In this document: piece after piece, positions 43,072-52,338 of the stretch | Position numbering within the stretch: the stretch's first letter is position 1 | Layout: each line of letters opens with the position of its first letter | Assembly (NCBI GenBank): GCA_947503925.1 | Contig: CANNFQ010000003.1 | Coordinates: 186,001 to 250,000, forward strand | Source of the DNA: an uncultured Paracoccaceae bacterium | GTDB taxonomy: Bacteria > Pseudomonadota > Alphaproteobacteria > Rhodobacterales > Rhodobacteraceae | DNA length: 64,000 nt | Direction: 5' to 3' | Notes under the pieces: model-generated | What the model saw: the letters and a program-made list of their open reading frames with translations, nothing else | Databases searched by the model: none | What the model was told of the DNA's origin: nothing | Made by a program: the position numbers and the translations under genes

Positions 43072-43956
43072 CTAATCGGCCTTTGCTTCTGTTCCAGCGA
43101 AGCAGCCGCCCGGGATAGGAAAGGTGCGTGTGTCGTCTGCTTGGACCGCCGCAACCGGCATCATTTCACCCACGCGACCACAAAAGAACTGCCTGGCGTT
43201 GGGGTCAATCATTTCGGGGGTATCGGTATACGATACGATATTTGACCCCAGCACGGTATAAAGCCCCGATGCCTTTGGCGCGGAAAAGTAGCCTTCGATC
43301 AGGATTGTCCCCGGCGCATCTGCAAACACCCCGGTTTCCAACTGGCTGACCAGCAGACTGTTCCCGACCGGTTTGCCCGTCACCCTGATAACATCCCCAT
43401 CCTGCAAGTGCTGTGGTTGAAGGCCGGTGATCGCTGTTCCCCCGAGCAATAGCGGTCGATCCTCACCGACTTCAAACAAGGTCCCTTCGATCCGGGCGCT
43501 TGTGCCGCCATTGACCGGGTCGATCCGCGTGGCAATGACCCGTCCCGCCTGCCAAAGCCCACTGACGGCAATCCAGTCGCCTGTTGCGATGTCGGCGCGC
43601 AGGTCTTCCGCCAGCAGAACAGGCGTGCCCATGACGGCAAGTTGCCCATCCGTTGATATCTGTGCGGGGCCGACAAGCGGCAGGATTTGCCTGACATCGC
43701 TTGCCCGCCAACGGGCCCCCTCGGGTTGTGCCAGAACCGCGACCGTGTGGCCCGGCAACAGGTGTTCGACCCCCAAATCGTCATCGAACAAGATGTGCTG
43801 CCCGTTGACATAAATGCTGCCCAAAGCTGTGATTGTGCCGACAATTCCAGTGCCCAGAATGCCACCTTCGCGCTCGTTTTCATCTGTTTCGGCCAAGGCC
43901 GCGAATGCGGTGCAAAGCCCGGCGATGGCCGTCGCCAAAATGCCCAGTCGCCACAT
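43072..43956 (-). CDS. DUF5666 exported protein
   Basis: A 294-residue secreted protein with signal peptide MWRLGILATAIAGLCTAFAALA and repeated DUF5666 OB-like modules: GTGIVGTITALGSIYVNGQHIL, then RADIATGDWIAVSGLWQAGRVIATRI, then EGTLFEVGEDRPLLLGGTAI and LQDGDVIRVTGKPVGNSLLV (each given in short form). These repeats of about 70 residues bind an unknown ligand. It starts inside the stop of the DUF6502 gene (1-bp overlap), so the pair is translationally coupled and is divergent from the adenylation-enzyme operon. Confidence 0.83.
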   Translation of the reverse strand: MWRLGILATAIAGLCTAFAALAETDENEREGGILGTGIVGTITALGSIYVNGQHILFDDDLGVEHLLPGHTVAVLAQPEGARWRASDVRQILPLVGPAQISTDGQLAVMGTPVLLAEDLRADIATGDWIAVSGLWQAGRVIATRIDPVNGGTSARIEGTLFEVGEDRPLLLGGTAITGLQPQHLQDGDVIRVTGKPVGNSLLVSQLETGVFADAPGTILIEGYFSAPKASGLYTVLGSNIVSYTDTPEMIDPNARQFFCGRVGEMMPVAAVQADDTRTFPIPGGCFAGTEAKAD

Positions 43957-44771
43957 TATGCGTCCCCTTCATCTGCAACAGGGGATGGCAAGATATAAGC
44001 CCCGGCAGCAAATGTTCCCTTTGTGGTCTGCGCGGTGTCCCGTTCCTGTAATTCGCGCGCCCGGTTGTTCAGCTTTTCCAGCATCTTCTGAGCTTCCGTT
44101 CTAGCCAAGGCCTCAAGTTCGGCTATCGCCTCATTGCTGAGATGCGAGTAACGCAGGATGCGATCAAAATGCCGCGTCTGATCCTCTCGGGCCAGTAGGT
44201 TATGGGTCGCGGCACTGAGATGGGTCGCTAAGGTCGCGTGGTATGCAGCAATCATTTCTTGCGATCCTACCACCGGGACCAGTGCATTGGTCACCAGAGC
44301 AAACCGGTCGTCGCCGTTTGGTTGTACAGCGCCCTGATCGATAAGTGTTTGCAGGATCGTACCGGGCGCCGCGTCGAGCCGCACGCGGCGTACCAATGCG
44401 TTAAAGCCCGGCCCGTCCTTGTCATCCTCGCGGCCAAGCGCGCGCGGTGCGCCATTCTGATCCTGAAAATCCGGTGCCCCGGCCCAATGGCCGATCAGCA
44501 GGCTCATGCGGTTGGCAGATTTCCGACCGGAAGAGGTCTTAATATTCTCGCGCAGCCGCCGCACGTCCTTGCGATGCAGCCCGGTGACGACGCTGATCCG
44601 GCTGTCGGAGGTATCCGGGCCCTCCGTCTCGATCGCAGCATTCAGTAAGGCAAGTTTCATTGATTCCGTCAGCGACCCAAGCGTCAAACCCTGCCCAACG
44701 ATGGCGCGGGCCAGCGGGGCAAGCAAATCGCCCAGCGCGGTGGAAAACGGATCAGGCGGCTTATCGCTCAT
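43956..44771 (-). CDS. DUF6502 protein, possible DNA-binding regulator
   Basis: A 271-residue cytoplasmic DUF6502 protein. The opening half (STALGDLLAPLARAIVGQGL, then SRISVVTGLHRKDVRRLREN near residue 60) looks like a helix-turn-helix, with the second helix carrying basic residues; the rest is helical (AEAIAELEALARTEAQKML) and may dimerise. The ATG at 44771 is preferred although no strong ribosome-binding site is visible. The gene pairs with DUF5666 and faces the adenylation-enzyme operon across 154 bp containing a perfect 23-bp palindrome, so it is the obvious candidate regulator of that operon. That is inference from arrangement. Confidence 0.7.
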   Translation of the reverse strand: MSDKPPDPFSTALGDLLAPLARAIVGQGLTLGSLTESMKLALLNAAIETEGPDTSDSRISVVTGLHRKDVRRLRENIKTSSGRKSANRMSLLIGHWAGAPDFQDQNGAPRALGREDDKDGPGFNALVRRVRLDAAPGTILQTLIDQGAVQPNGDDRFALVTNALVPVVGSQEMIAAYHATLATHLSAATHNLLAREDQTRHFDRILRYSHLSNEAIAELEALARTEAQKMLEKLNNRARELQERDTAQTTKGTFAAGAYILPSPVADEGDA

Positions 44772-44869
44772 CAATAAAGTCCATATTTTCAAATGTATTA
44801 TGTAGTGCGTTTGCGAATTTCTGTCTCATATACACGCTGTCGTGACGCTCCGTTAAATCTTGTGATAAG

Positions 44870-44892
44870 ATAATGGGAAATTTTCCCATTAT
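44870..44892. promoter_or_regulatory. Perfect 23-bp palindrome upstream of the adenylation operon
   Basis: ATAATGGGAAA-T-TTTCCCATTAT, 11-bp perfect arms, centred 45 bp before the adenylation gene start and 110 bp before the DUF6502 gene. TTGTGATAAGATAAT just upstream could contain a -10 element, so a bound repressor would block RNA polymerase. A near-perfect palindrome of this length is strong evidence of an operator, although the binding protein is unknown. Confidence 0.7.
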
Positions 44893-44925
44893 TGCTAGGG
44901 CATATTTCCATCAGGAGAAATCGCT

Positions 44926-46551
44926 ATGCCCCACTCACTCAGAAACACGCTATCCCAGCCGGTATTCCCCGCCCAGACCTATCTTGCCTCCCCGCTGGAA
45001 CGGGCTTTGCAAGGCCTGTCCTTGCGGGATCGCCAACGTTTTGTTTCATTTGGCTTTGGCCCTGATCTGGCCCCTCGCTTTGATACAATCCTGAAAGGCT
45101 TTGTGCATTTTGCGCAAATCCAGCCCGATGCGATTGCGGCTGAACATGGGCCAGCGCGCATCACATATGGTGACCTGAACAACGCCGCGAATCGCATGGC
45201 TGGGCAACTGGCCCAGGCAGGTGTCAAAAGGGGCCAAGTGGTCTGCCTTTATCTGCACCGCTCTATCGAGATGCTGGTGGGGTTGCTGGCGGCCATGAAG
45301 GTCGGTGCCGCCTATGCCCCGCAACATGTCGGTGTCGCCCCGACAGAGATGTTGCGCCATATCGCCGAAGCCACTGGTGCGCGGGTGATCCTGTCGCTAA
45401 GCACTCTTGTTGATCAGGTTCCGCTTGCTGCCAATCAGACGCTGATTGCGATTGACACCGTCATACAGGACACTGGCCTGTCAGATGCTACCCCGAACGG
45501 TCCGCAGCATCGCCTTCGCCCAGACGACCGTGCCATGGTCCTGTTTACCTCTGGCACCACGGGGGTGCCGAATGGTGTGCAGGTCACGCATCGCAACCTT
45601 TGCAACATCCTGCAAACGGCCCCCGGCGATCTGGGCATGCGTCCCGGTTTGCGGGTCGGGCAGATCCTGTCCATCGCCTTTGACATGGCCGCATGGGAGA
45701 CGCTGGGCGCCCTGTCAAACGGGGCGACATTGGTCATCCGTGGCAAATCCATCGCCGAAACGGCTGCGAAGGTGGATATCCTGATTGCAACCCCATCGAT
45801 CCTGAATGCGCTGGATGCAAGCCGTTGTCATGGGGTCAAGGTGGCCGCCGTCGCGGGTGAACCATGCCCGCGCCCATTGGCTGATACCTGGTCAGCGTTC
45901 TGTAACTTCTATAATTCCTGCGGCCCGACCGAGACGACGATCATCAACACCGCAGAGCCCCATTTTCCCGATAAACCTGTCCTGTCCATCGGGCGTCCCA
46001 CCCCCAACAACACGGTCTATGTGCTGGATGACGATCTGAACCCGCTGCCCATCGGTGCCAAAGGCGAGATGTGGGCAGGTGGTGATTGCGTGACGATGGG
46101 ATACCTGGAAAACCCGGGCCTGACGGCTGACCGTTATCGCGATGATCCGTTCCGCCCCGGCCACAAGATGTTCCGCACCCGTGATCTGGGTGCATGGACC
46201 GAGGATGGGGAGCTGGAACATTTCGGCAGGGTTGATGATCTGGTGAAAATCTGTGGGTTCCGGGTGGAACTGGACGGGGTTTCGGCCGCATTGGAAGCAT
46301 CAGAGGGCTGCGAACAGGCAGTGACGTTGAAATATGACAGCCGCAATCTGGTGTCATTCATCTCACCTGCGACGGCGGACCCGGACCGGGCCGCACAATC
46401 GGTGACGGATCGCCTGCCATATTACAACAAGCCCACCCTTGTTCTAGCGATGGATGCCTTGCCCCGCACCCCACGCGGCAAGATCGACAAGAGGGCGCTG
46501 TTGCAGATGGCCGCCGCCGAAATCGCCACTGGCAAAGTGGAGCTGAACTGA
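44926..46551 (+). CDS. Stand-alone NRPS-like adenylation enzyme
   Basis: A 541-residue ANL-superfamily adenylating enzyme resembling an NRPS A domain without carrier or condensation domains. Core motifs: VLFTSGTTGVPNGVQVTHRN (A3, about 195), NSCGPTETTIINT (A5, about 320), MFRTRDLGAWTEDGELEHFG (A7) and RVDDLVKICGFRVELDGVSA (A8), and RTPRGKIDKRAL (A10 with the catalytic Lys, about 515). The substrate-binding code region lacks an assignable specificity. AGGAG lies 8 nt upstream. The gene overlaps the membrane flavoreductase by one base (TGATG), matching the fungal TmpB layout in which the two domains are fused. It probably activates an amino or other acid. Confidence 0.9.
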   Translation: MPHSLRNTLSQPVFPAQTYLASPLERALQGLSLRDRQRFVSFGFGPDLAPRFDTILKGFVHFAQIQPDAIAAEHGPARITYGDLNNAANRMAGQLAQAGVKRGQVVCLYLHRSIEMLVGLLAAMKVGAAYAPQHVGVAPTEMLRHIAEATGARVILSLSTLVDQVPLAANQTLIAIDTVIQDTGLSDATPNGPQHRLRPDDRAMVLFTSGTTGVPNGVQVTHRNLCNILQTAPGDLGMRPGLRVGQILSIAFDMAAWETLGALSNGATLVIRGKSIAETAAKVDILIATPSILNALDASRCHGVKVAAVAGEPCPRPLADTWSAFCNFYNSCGPTETTIINTAEPHFPDKPVLSIGRPTPNNTVYVLDDDLNPLPIGAKGEMWAGGDCVTMGYLENPGLTADRYRDDPFRPGHKMFRTRDLGAWTEDGELEHFGRVDDLVKICGFRVELDGVSAALEASEGCEQAVTLKYDSRNLVSFISPATADPDRAAQSVTDRLPYYNKPTLVLAMDALPRTPRGKIDKRALLQMAAAEIATGKVELN

Positions 46552-47873
46552 TGTCGACACAAACCGTTGATTTTGAACCCCGCACCCGCTTTGCCACGAA
46601 ACTCCGGCGCATCACCCGGCATCCTTACTTGATGGAGTATTGGCGGCTTTTTGGTCTTGTAGTTGCGGCGAACCTATACGTACTGGCCATCGGTTCGCGC
46701 GATGGCCGCTGGGTGTCAGACGGGGCATTTGCCTTGGGGCCGATTGCCGATATGGCGCTGATCAACCTGTCGCTGGGTATCCTGATCCGTCAGCAACGGG
46801 TGGTGAATGTCCTGTTCTGGCTTGCCACGCGCATTCCGACCAGTTGGCCCCTATGGATCCGCTGGGGCGCGGGCAAGGTGTTCCATTTTGGCGGGCTGCA
46901 TTCGGGCGGCAATGTGGTTGGCACCCTCTGGTTCGCCTTCCTGCTATTTGCCATGGCGGCCAACCGGATCAGTGGTGCCGCGATCCCATCTGACCTAACC
47001 ATCGGGTTAAGTGCTGTGATGGTGGGCCTTATGATGCTGATGATCATTTCGGCCCTCGGGTCGATCCGTGCAAAGTTCCATGATATGTTCGAGAAGATCC
47101 ACCGCTTTGTCGGCTGGACCGTGCTGGCGCTGTTCTGGGCGCAGACCGTGTCGATGACCCATGATGTGGGCGGCACCCTGACCCACATACCGGCCTTCTG
47201 GATGTTGTGCCTGATCACCCTGTCGATTCTGTCGCCATGGTTGTCGCTGAAGCGGGTGAAGATCACCATCGACAAACCGTCAAACCATGTGGTCATTGCG
47301 GGGTTTGATTACGGTGACACCCCGTTTGCGGGCAGTTCCAACGCGCTGTCACACACACCCTTTGGCCAATATCATTCCTTTGCCAACATCCCGACGCCGG
47401 GCAAGCCGGGTTACCGGCTGGCGATCAGCCGGGCGGGTGACTGGACAGGTGATTTCATCGACAATCCCCCAAGCCATGTCTGGGTCAAGGGGATCACAAC
47501 CTCTGGCGTGGCCCGGATCGAAGATCTGTTTACCAAGGTCGTTTACGTCGGCACAGGGTCCGGCATCGGACCGATCCTGCCGCATCTGTTGAAGGGCGAG
47601 GTGCCCAGTCGCCTTGTCTGGTCCACCCGCAGCCCGCGCGCCACCTATGGTGACGCGATTGTGGACGAGATTGAGGCACATACCGAAAATCCGGTGATCT
47701 GGGACACTGATAAGGATGGCAAACCCAACCTCGCAACGCTGGCCTTACAAGCCGTGCGCGAAAGCGGTGCCGAGGCGGTAATCGTCATTGCGAACCAGAA
47801 ACTGACCCGCCGGGTGGTGCATGACATGGAAAGCCTTGGCATCCCAGCCTACGGCGCGATCTGGGATAGCTAA
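46551..47873 (+). CDS. Membrane flavoreductase, TmpA/TmpB-like
   Basis: A 440-residue membrane protein with about six N-terminal helices (residues about 25-220), including FGLVVAANLYVLAIGS, ADMALINLSLGILIRQ, NVLFWLATRIPTSWPL and IHRFVGWTVLALFWAQTV. The cytoplasmic half is a ferredoxin-reductase-like NAD-binding module (FTKVVYVGTGSGIGPILPHL, PSRLVWSTRSPRATYGDA, ESGAEAVIVIANQKLTRRV). It resembles the fungal TmpA/TmpB membrane flavoproteins of Aspergillus asexual signalling, in which an adenylation domain is fused. It starts at the overlapping ATG of TGATG. A reductase of a thioester or acyl-adenylate is conceivable, but the substrate is unknown. Confidence 0.8.
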   Translation: MSTQTVDFEPRTRFATKLRRITRHPYLMEYWRLFGLVVAANLYVLAIGSRDGRWVSDGAFALGPIADMALINLSLGILIRQQRVVNVLFWLATRIPTSWPLWIRWGAGKVFHFGGLHSGGNVVGTLWFAFLLFAMAANRISGAAIPSDLTIGLSAVMVGLMMLMIISALGSIRAKFHDMFEKIHRFVGWTVLALFWAQTVSMTHDVGGTLTHIPAFWMLCLITLSILSPWLSLKRVKITIDKPSNHVVIAGFDYGDTPFAGSSNALSHTPFGQYHSFANIPTPGKPGYRLAISRAGDWTGDFIDNPPSHVWVKGITTSGVARIEDLFTKVVYVGTGSGIGPILPHLLKGEVPSRLVWSTRSPRATYGDAIVDEIEAHTENPVIWDTDKDGKPNLATLALQAVRESGAEAVIVIANQKLTRRVVHDMESLGIPAYGAIWDS

Positions 47874-47874
47874 G

Positions 47875-48645
47875 ATGTATGACACAATCGAAACCGCAGT
47901 CGCGGGTCGGGTCGCAATGATCCGGTTTAACCGGCCTGAAAAGCTGAACGCGCTGAGCAGTCAGGTGATGCAGGACGTGCTGGACGCTGCGACCCACTTT
48001 GACGCCGATAGCGGCATTGGTTGCCTGGTCCTGACCGGGGCAGGGCGGGCCTTTGCCGCTGGGGCCGATATCGCGGAACTGGCCCAGCACGATTACGCCA
48101 GCATGTATGCAGCTGATTACTTTGCCGGGTGGGATCGCTTTGCCGCTTTACGCTTGCCCAAGCTGGCCGCCGTCAACGGGTTTGCACTGGGTGGCGGTTG
48201 TGAAGTTGCTATGATGTGCGATGTGATCCTTGCCGGCGAGGCCGCGAAGTTTGGCCAGCCGGAGATCAAGATCGGGTGCATTCCGGGGATTGGCGGCACG
48301 CAGCGCCTGACCCGGTTGATCGGGCCCGCCCGCGCGATGGATCTGATCCTGACAGGGCGCATGATCGGGGCCAACGAGGCATTGCAAATGGGGCTTGTCA
48401 GCCGCGTTATTCCAGATGCTGAGTTGGCGGAGACCGCACTGGCCATAGCGCGAGAAATCGCCGGATACCCGCGCGACATCGCCATGATGGCGCGGGCCTG
48501 CGTGAACATGGCCGGACAATCGACACTGGACAGCGGCATTCAGTTTGAGCGCCAGATGTATCACGCACTTTATGGATCAGACGCCCAGAAAGAAGGCATG
48601 GCGGCCTTTATCGAAAAACGCCCGCCCCGTTTTCACGGTGAATAG
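47875..48645 (+). CDS. Enoyl-CoA hydratase/isomerase (crotonase)
   Basis: A 256-residue crotonase with the complete active site. TGAGRAFAAGADIAELAQ near residue 57, GFALGGGCEVAMMCDVILAG near residue 100 (first Glu) and FGQPEIKIGCIPGIGGTQRL near residue 125 (second Glu and oxyanion loop). The C-terminal trimerisation helices are present. It starts 2 bp after the membrane flavoreductase gene and ends 2 bp before the convergent aminotransferase. It is the third gene of the adenylation operon. Compare the 9.3-kb crotonase, which lost both Glu. Confidence 0.92.
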   Translation: MYDTIETAVAGRVAMIRFNRPEKLNALSSQVMQDVLDAATHFDADSGIGCLVLTGAGRAFAAGADIAELAQHDYASMYAADYFAGWDRFAALRLPKLAAVNGFALGGGCEVAMMCDVILAGEAAKFGQPEIKIGCIPGIGGTQRLTRLIGPARAMDLILTGRMIGANEALQMGLVSRVIPDAELAETALAIAREIAGYPRDIAMMARACVNMAGQSTLDSGIQFERQMYHALYGSDAQKEGMAAFIEKRPPRFHGE

Positions 48646-48647
48646 GG

Positions 48648-49967
48648 TCACAGGACAGTCTGGATGGCGCGTGTCAGCTTTTCCGTGATTTCGCCGACTT
48701 GATTGTCATCCAAGATAAATGGCGGGGCGAGCAATACATGGTCACCCCGTTTTCCGTCGCGCGTGCCGGGCATGGGATAGCAAATTAGCCCTTCCTCAAA
48801 GGCTGCTTTCTTGAGCTTGCCCGCAAGGCCCTTGCTGGGGTCAAAGGGCTGTCTTGTTTCCCGATCTTCGACAAATTCAACACCCCAGAACAGACCTCTG
48901 CCCCGGATATCGCCGACATGCGCGTGCTGCCCCAATGCGCCACGCAAAGCTGTTTCCAGTTTTGCGCCCATGTCGCGGGCTCGTGGGACAAGATCATCCT
49001 CAAGAATGGTTTTCACGACGGCCAGTCCGGCAGCACAAGCCGTCGGATGCCCGATATAGGTGTGCCCGTGCTGAAAAAGGCCGGATCCGTGGACAATCGT
49101 GTCGTAAATCCGGCTGCTGCACAGCATCGCACCGATGGGCTGATACCCCGCACCCAGCCCCTTGGCGATGGTCACGATATCGGGAGTGATCCCGTCAGCC
49201 TCACAGGCAAAGAGGTGGCCGGTCCGACCCATGCCACACATGACCTCATCGAGGATCAACAGGATCCCATATTGGTCACAGATTTCGCGGACACGTTCGA
49301 AATATCCATCCACTGCGGGCACGGCCCCCAGCGTCGCACCAACGACCGGTTCAGCGATGAAAGCCATGACGCTATCGGCGCCAAGCTCTTGAACCTCGGC
49401 CTCCAGTGCATTGGCGACCCGCTGGCCGTAGTCATGCGCGCTTTCTCCCTCAGGTTTTTCGGCATAGGCATAGCACGGCGCGATATGGCTGACATCAATC
49501 AGGATCGGTTCGAACTGCGACCGCCGCCATTGGTTGCCGCCTGCGGCCAAGGCACCCAGCGTGTTACCATGATAGCTTTGGCGGCGCGCGATAACATGGC
49601 GGCGCTGCGGTTCGCCCCGTTCGACGAAGTATTGTCGGGCTAGTTTCAAGGCCGCCTCCACCGCTTCGGACCCGCCCGAGACGAAGTAAACCCGGTCAAG
49701 ATCGCCCGGCGCATTGGCAACCAGCAGATCGGCCAGTTCTTCCGCGGGGTCGGATGTGAAAAACCCGGTATGGGCATAGGCAAGTTGATCCACCTGATCC
49801 TTGATCGCCTGTTTGACCCGCGCGTTGGAGTGGCCGAGGCAAGATACGGCGGCCCCGCCTGACCCATCAAAGTACCGTTTTCCATTCTGGTCGATCAGGT
49901 AACACCCATCGCCAGCCTTGGCTGTGGGCAGGTCAGACCGGCAATGGCGGGGGAAGACATGACTCAT
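48648..49967 (-). CDS. Class III PLP-dependent aminotransferase
   Basis: A 439-residue fold-type I omega-aminotransferase. SCLGHSNARVKQAIKDQVDQ near residue 40; the PLP phosphate site FVSGGSEAVEAALKLARQYF near residue 95; the ring-stacking and Asp segment LLILDEVMCGMGRTGHLFAC near residue 239; and the Schiff-base lysine in DIVTIAKGLGAGYQPIGAML near residue 266. The C-terminal end is regular. Substrate is not decidable; family members act on gamma-aminobutyrate, taurine, beta-alanine and similar amines. The gene is divergent from the NicX-like gene by 170 bp and convergent with the crotonase. Confidence 0.9.
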   Translation of the reverse strand: MSHVFPRHCRSDLPTAKAGDGCYLIDQNGKRYFDGSGGAAVSCLGHSNARVKQAIKDQVDQLAYAHTGFFTSDPAEELADLLVANAPGDLDRVYFVSGGSEAVEAALKLARQYFVERGEPQRRHVIARRQSYHGNTLGALAAGGNQWRRSQFEPILIDVSHIAPCYAYAEKPEGESAHDYGQRVANALEAEVQELGADSVMAFIAEPVVGATLGAVPAVDGYFERVREICDQYGILLILDEVMCGMGRTGHLFACEADGITPDIVTIAKGLGAGYQPIGAMLCSSRIYDTIVHGSGLFQHGHTYIGHPTACAAGLAVVKTILEDDLVPRARDMGAKLETALRGALGQHAHVGDIRGRGLFWGVEFVEDRETRQPFDPSKGLAGKLKKAAFEEGLICYPMPGTRDGKRGDHVLLAPPFILDDNQVGEITEKLTRAIQTVL

Positions 49968-50137
49968 GCGGTTCTCCGTTCAGGTATAGGCGCCATCAAT
50001 ATGCGGCAATGAAACAGCGCAGACCAGCCTATGTTTCATCATCATTAGAGTAGCTAATATTCCCTATTATCACTGCGCGATATGTGCTGGTCGGGTTCCG
50101 CGTTAGCCTTGCGTGAAGGATCAGGCAAGGGACGACG

Positions 50138-51262
50138 ATGCCAGACATGACCCCCGAACGCGGCGCAGGCAATCTGTTGAAGAACTGCGCCAATGCGCAG
50201 CCTGGCGATCGCCTGCTGATTGCGTTTGAACCGCCGGAATACGGGTATTTCGACACGACTGCCGTCAACATCGTGACCGGTGCGGCGCGGACGATGGGGT
50301 TGCAGGTTGATGTCGTCAATGTGGGCTTTAACCCAGAGAACCCGCATCTGCCACCGGATCTGCTGTCCCGGTTTGAGGCGGCGGATATCATTCTGTTTCT
50401 GGCCCGGCTTGGCGATCAGCTCCGCTTTTCCGAAATGCCACAGGGCAAGAAGATCATTGTCAGTTTTGCCCTGAACCGCGAACTTTTCGGATCAGGCCTT
50501 GCCAATGGCCATCACGAGGCGTTCTTGCATATCAAGGAGGCGGTCAATCAAAGATTGGCCAGCACCAGTGACGTGCATATCACTTGCCCCTTGGGTACGG
50601 ATATGCGCGGACGGCCGCAGATGAACCTGACCCCATCAGGCGACACGTCTGTTTTACGGTTCCCGATGTCCGTTTTTACCCCTGTTCCGGCGCATAGTTT
50701 TAGCGGACGGGTGGCGTTGACCTTTCTGACAGGCACCGGGTCCAAATATTACGGCGACTATACGATAGAATTTGATCACCCTGTATTTGCCGTGGTGGAA
50801 AACGGGCGGTTGCAGCATTTTGAAGGCGCCCCGGCCGATGTCGCACGTGCCGAGGCGCAGTATGATCGGGTTGCAACGCTGTTCGGCATCAAACGCGATT
50901 TCGTGCATTCCTGGCATGCAGGCATTCATCCCGGATGTGGCTATCCGTGGGACATGCGCGATAATTACGAACGCTGGGGCGGAACGGCTTTTGGTAACCC
51001 GCGTATCCTGCATTTTCATACCTGTGGCGCCTATGCACCGGGGGAAATCAGCTGGAACGTGTTTGACCCCACCATTGTCATGGATGGCGTGGCCTATTGG
51101 GAAGACGGCGTTTTCCATGCGGCCCGCCTGCCATCCCTGCCTGCCATTCTGGACCAATTTCCCTGTGCGGCGGTGTTGTTTGATCACCCCGACCGGGATA
51201 TCGGAATCCGCCCGATCCCAGATCGGCCCAAGCCCGAGCTTGAAAAAATGGAAGGCGTTTGA
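50138..51262 (+). CDS. NicX/M29-like protein (possible ring-cleaving dioxygenase or peptidase)
   Basis: A 374-residue protein resembling the M29 thermophilic aminopeptidase family, which also contains the 2,5-dihydroxypyridine dioxygenase NicX. The C-terminal part fits: VALTFLTGTGSKYYGDYTIEF, FAVVENGRLQHFEG, RDFVHSWHAGIHPGCGYPWD, and FGNPRILHFHTCG followed by WNVFDPTIVMDGV. The usual HxD metal pair of NicX is not obvious at the end of the last strand; other His (HSWHAGIH, HFHTCG) could bind metal. The N-terminal half is a regular alpha/beta domain (NVGFNPENPHLPPDLLSRF). Whether it is a dioxygenase, a peptidase or neither cannot be settled from sequence. Confidence 0.55.
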   Translation: MPDMTPERGAGNLLKNCANAQPGDRLLIAFEPPEYGYFDTTAVNIVTGAARTMGLQVDVVNVGFNPENPHLPPDLLSRFEAADIILFLARLGDQLRFSEMPQGKKIIVSFALNRELFGSGLANGHHEAFLHIKEAVNQRLASTSDVHITCPLGTDMRGRPQMNLTPSGDTSVLRFPMSVFTPVPAHSFSGRVALTFLTGTGSKYYGDYTIEFDHPVFAVVENGRLQHFEGAPADVARAEAQYDRVATLFGIKRDFVHSWHAGIHPGCGYPWDMRDNYERWGGTAFGNPRILHFHTCGAYAPGEISWNVFDPTIVMDGVAYWEDGVFHAARLPSLPAILDQFPCAAVLFDHPDRDIGIRPIPDRPKPELEKMEGV

Positions 51263-51382
51263 TTTATTCGATCCCAATGGGGGCGAGGTGAGCCGACCCC
51301 CATGGTGCGGAGCACTCCCGTCTCCGGCGCTGGCATGCTGGATCACAACTTACCCAAGCCAGCAAGACACACGGACAATTCC

Positions 51383-52333
51383 ATGACAGATACAATCGTC
51401 ACACCGCTGACACAGGCTTTGGCTGAAGGAAAGCTGACACGCGCGGAGCTGAAATCATTCATGCAGAGATCAGATGCACCGGCATTTCGCAGGCTGGCGA
51501 TATGGCTTTTGGTGCTGGTTGCCACGACAACGCTGATCACGGTGATGTGGGACAGCTGGTTAATCTGGCCTGCCATGTTTCTGCATGGCATCGTATTGGT
51601 CCATCATTTTTCGTTGCAGCATGAATGTGTGCACTACACCGTTTTCCGCACCCGCTGGCTGAACGATCTGGCTGGGCAAATTTGCGGGCTGATCATCATT
51701 CTGCCGCATCGCTTTTTCCGCTATGAACATTGTGATCATCACACCTATACCCAGACCACCGGTGACGATCCTGAGATGATCCCCATGCCAAGAACCTTGG
51801 GCGAATACCTTTGGTATCTGTCGGCTTTGCCCTATTGGCGCAGCAAGTTTTCCGAAGTTTTCCGCCACGCCTTTGGCCGGCTGAGCCCTAGTGAATTGCG
51901 GTTCATTCCGCAGGTCGAACATAGGGCGGTTTATCGCGATGCCCGGATCATGCTGGCGATTTATGGGCTTTTATTGCTGGGTAGCGTGATCAGTGGTTGG
52001 TTAGTGCTGATCTGGTATTGGATTATCCCGCTGTTTCTGGGCGAGCCTGTGATGCGGTTCATCCGTATGACCGAACATGTGGGGCGCCCAACCGTGCCGC
52101 AAATGTCCGAAAACACCCGCACCAATCTGGTATCGGCACTGTGGCGGTTTCTGTGCTGGAACATGAATTACCACGCAGAACATCACTATGTTGCCTCTGT
52201 CCCGTTTCATGCGTTGCCCCGGCTGCATGAAAGGCTGAAGGATCATATCTTTGTTGAACCAGGTGGTTACCTGGCCGCGCATCGCGATATTCTGCGCCAG
52301 ATCCGGCGCAACCCCGAACAGGCGCGGGACTAG
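51383..52333 (+). CDS. Membrane fatty-acid-desaturase-family oxygenase
   Basis: A 316-residue integral-membrane non-haem di-iron enzyme with the classical eight-histidine pattern: LQHECVHYT near residue 80, YEHCDHHTYTQTTGD near residue 117 and NMNYHAEHHYV near residue 262. Four to five membrane helices surround these. The superfamily includes desaturases and hydroxylases. A dedicated Rieske protein follows 5 bp after the stop, which is uncommon for lipid desaturases and points to a small-molecule hydroxylase. The ATG at 51383 has only a weak ribosome-binding site; longer in-frame starts overlap the NicX-like gene region. Confidence 0.87.
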   Translation: MTDTIVTPLTQALAEGKLTRAELKSFMQRSDAPAFRRLAIWLLVLVATTTLITVMWDSWLIWPAMFLHGIVLVHHFSLQHECVHYTVFRTRWLNDLAGQICGLIIILPHRFFRYEHCDHHTYTQTTGDDPEMIPMPRTLGEYLWYLSALPYWRSKFSEVFRHAFGRLSPSELRFIPQVEHRAVYRDARIMLAIYGLLLLGSVISGWLVLIWYWIIPLFLGEPVMRFIRMTEHVGRPTVPQMSENTRTNLVSALWRFLCWNMNYHAEHHYVASVPFHALPRLHERLKDHIFVEPGGYLAAHRDILRQIRRNPEQARD

Positions 52334-52338
52334 GACCC

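Noticed and set aside
48918-49643. Plus-strand open frame opposite the aminotransferase
   Set aside because: Antisense to the class III aminotransferase, no motif support.
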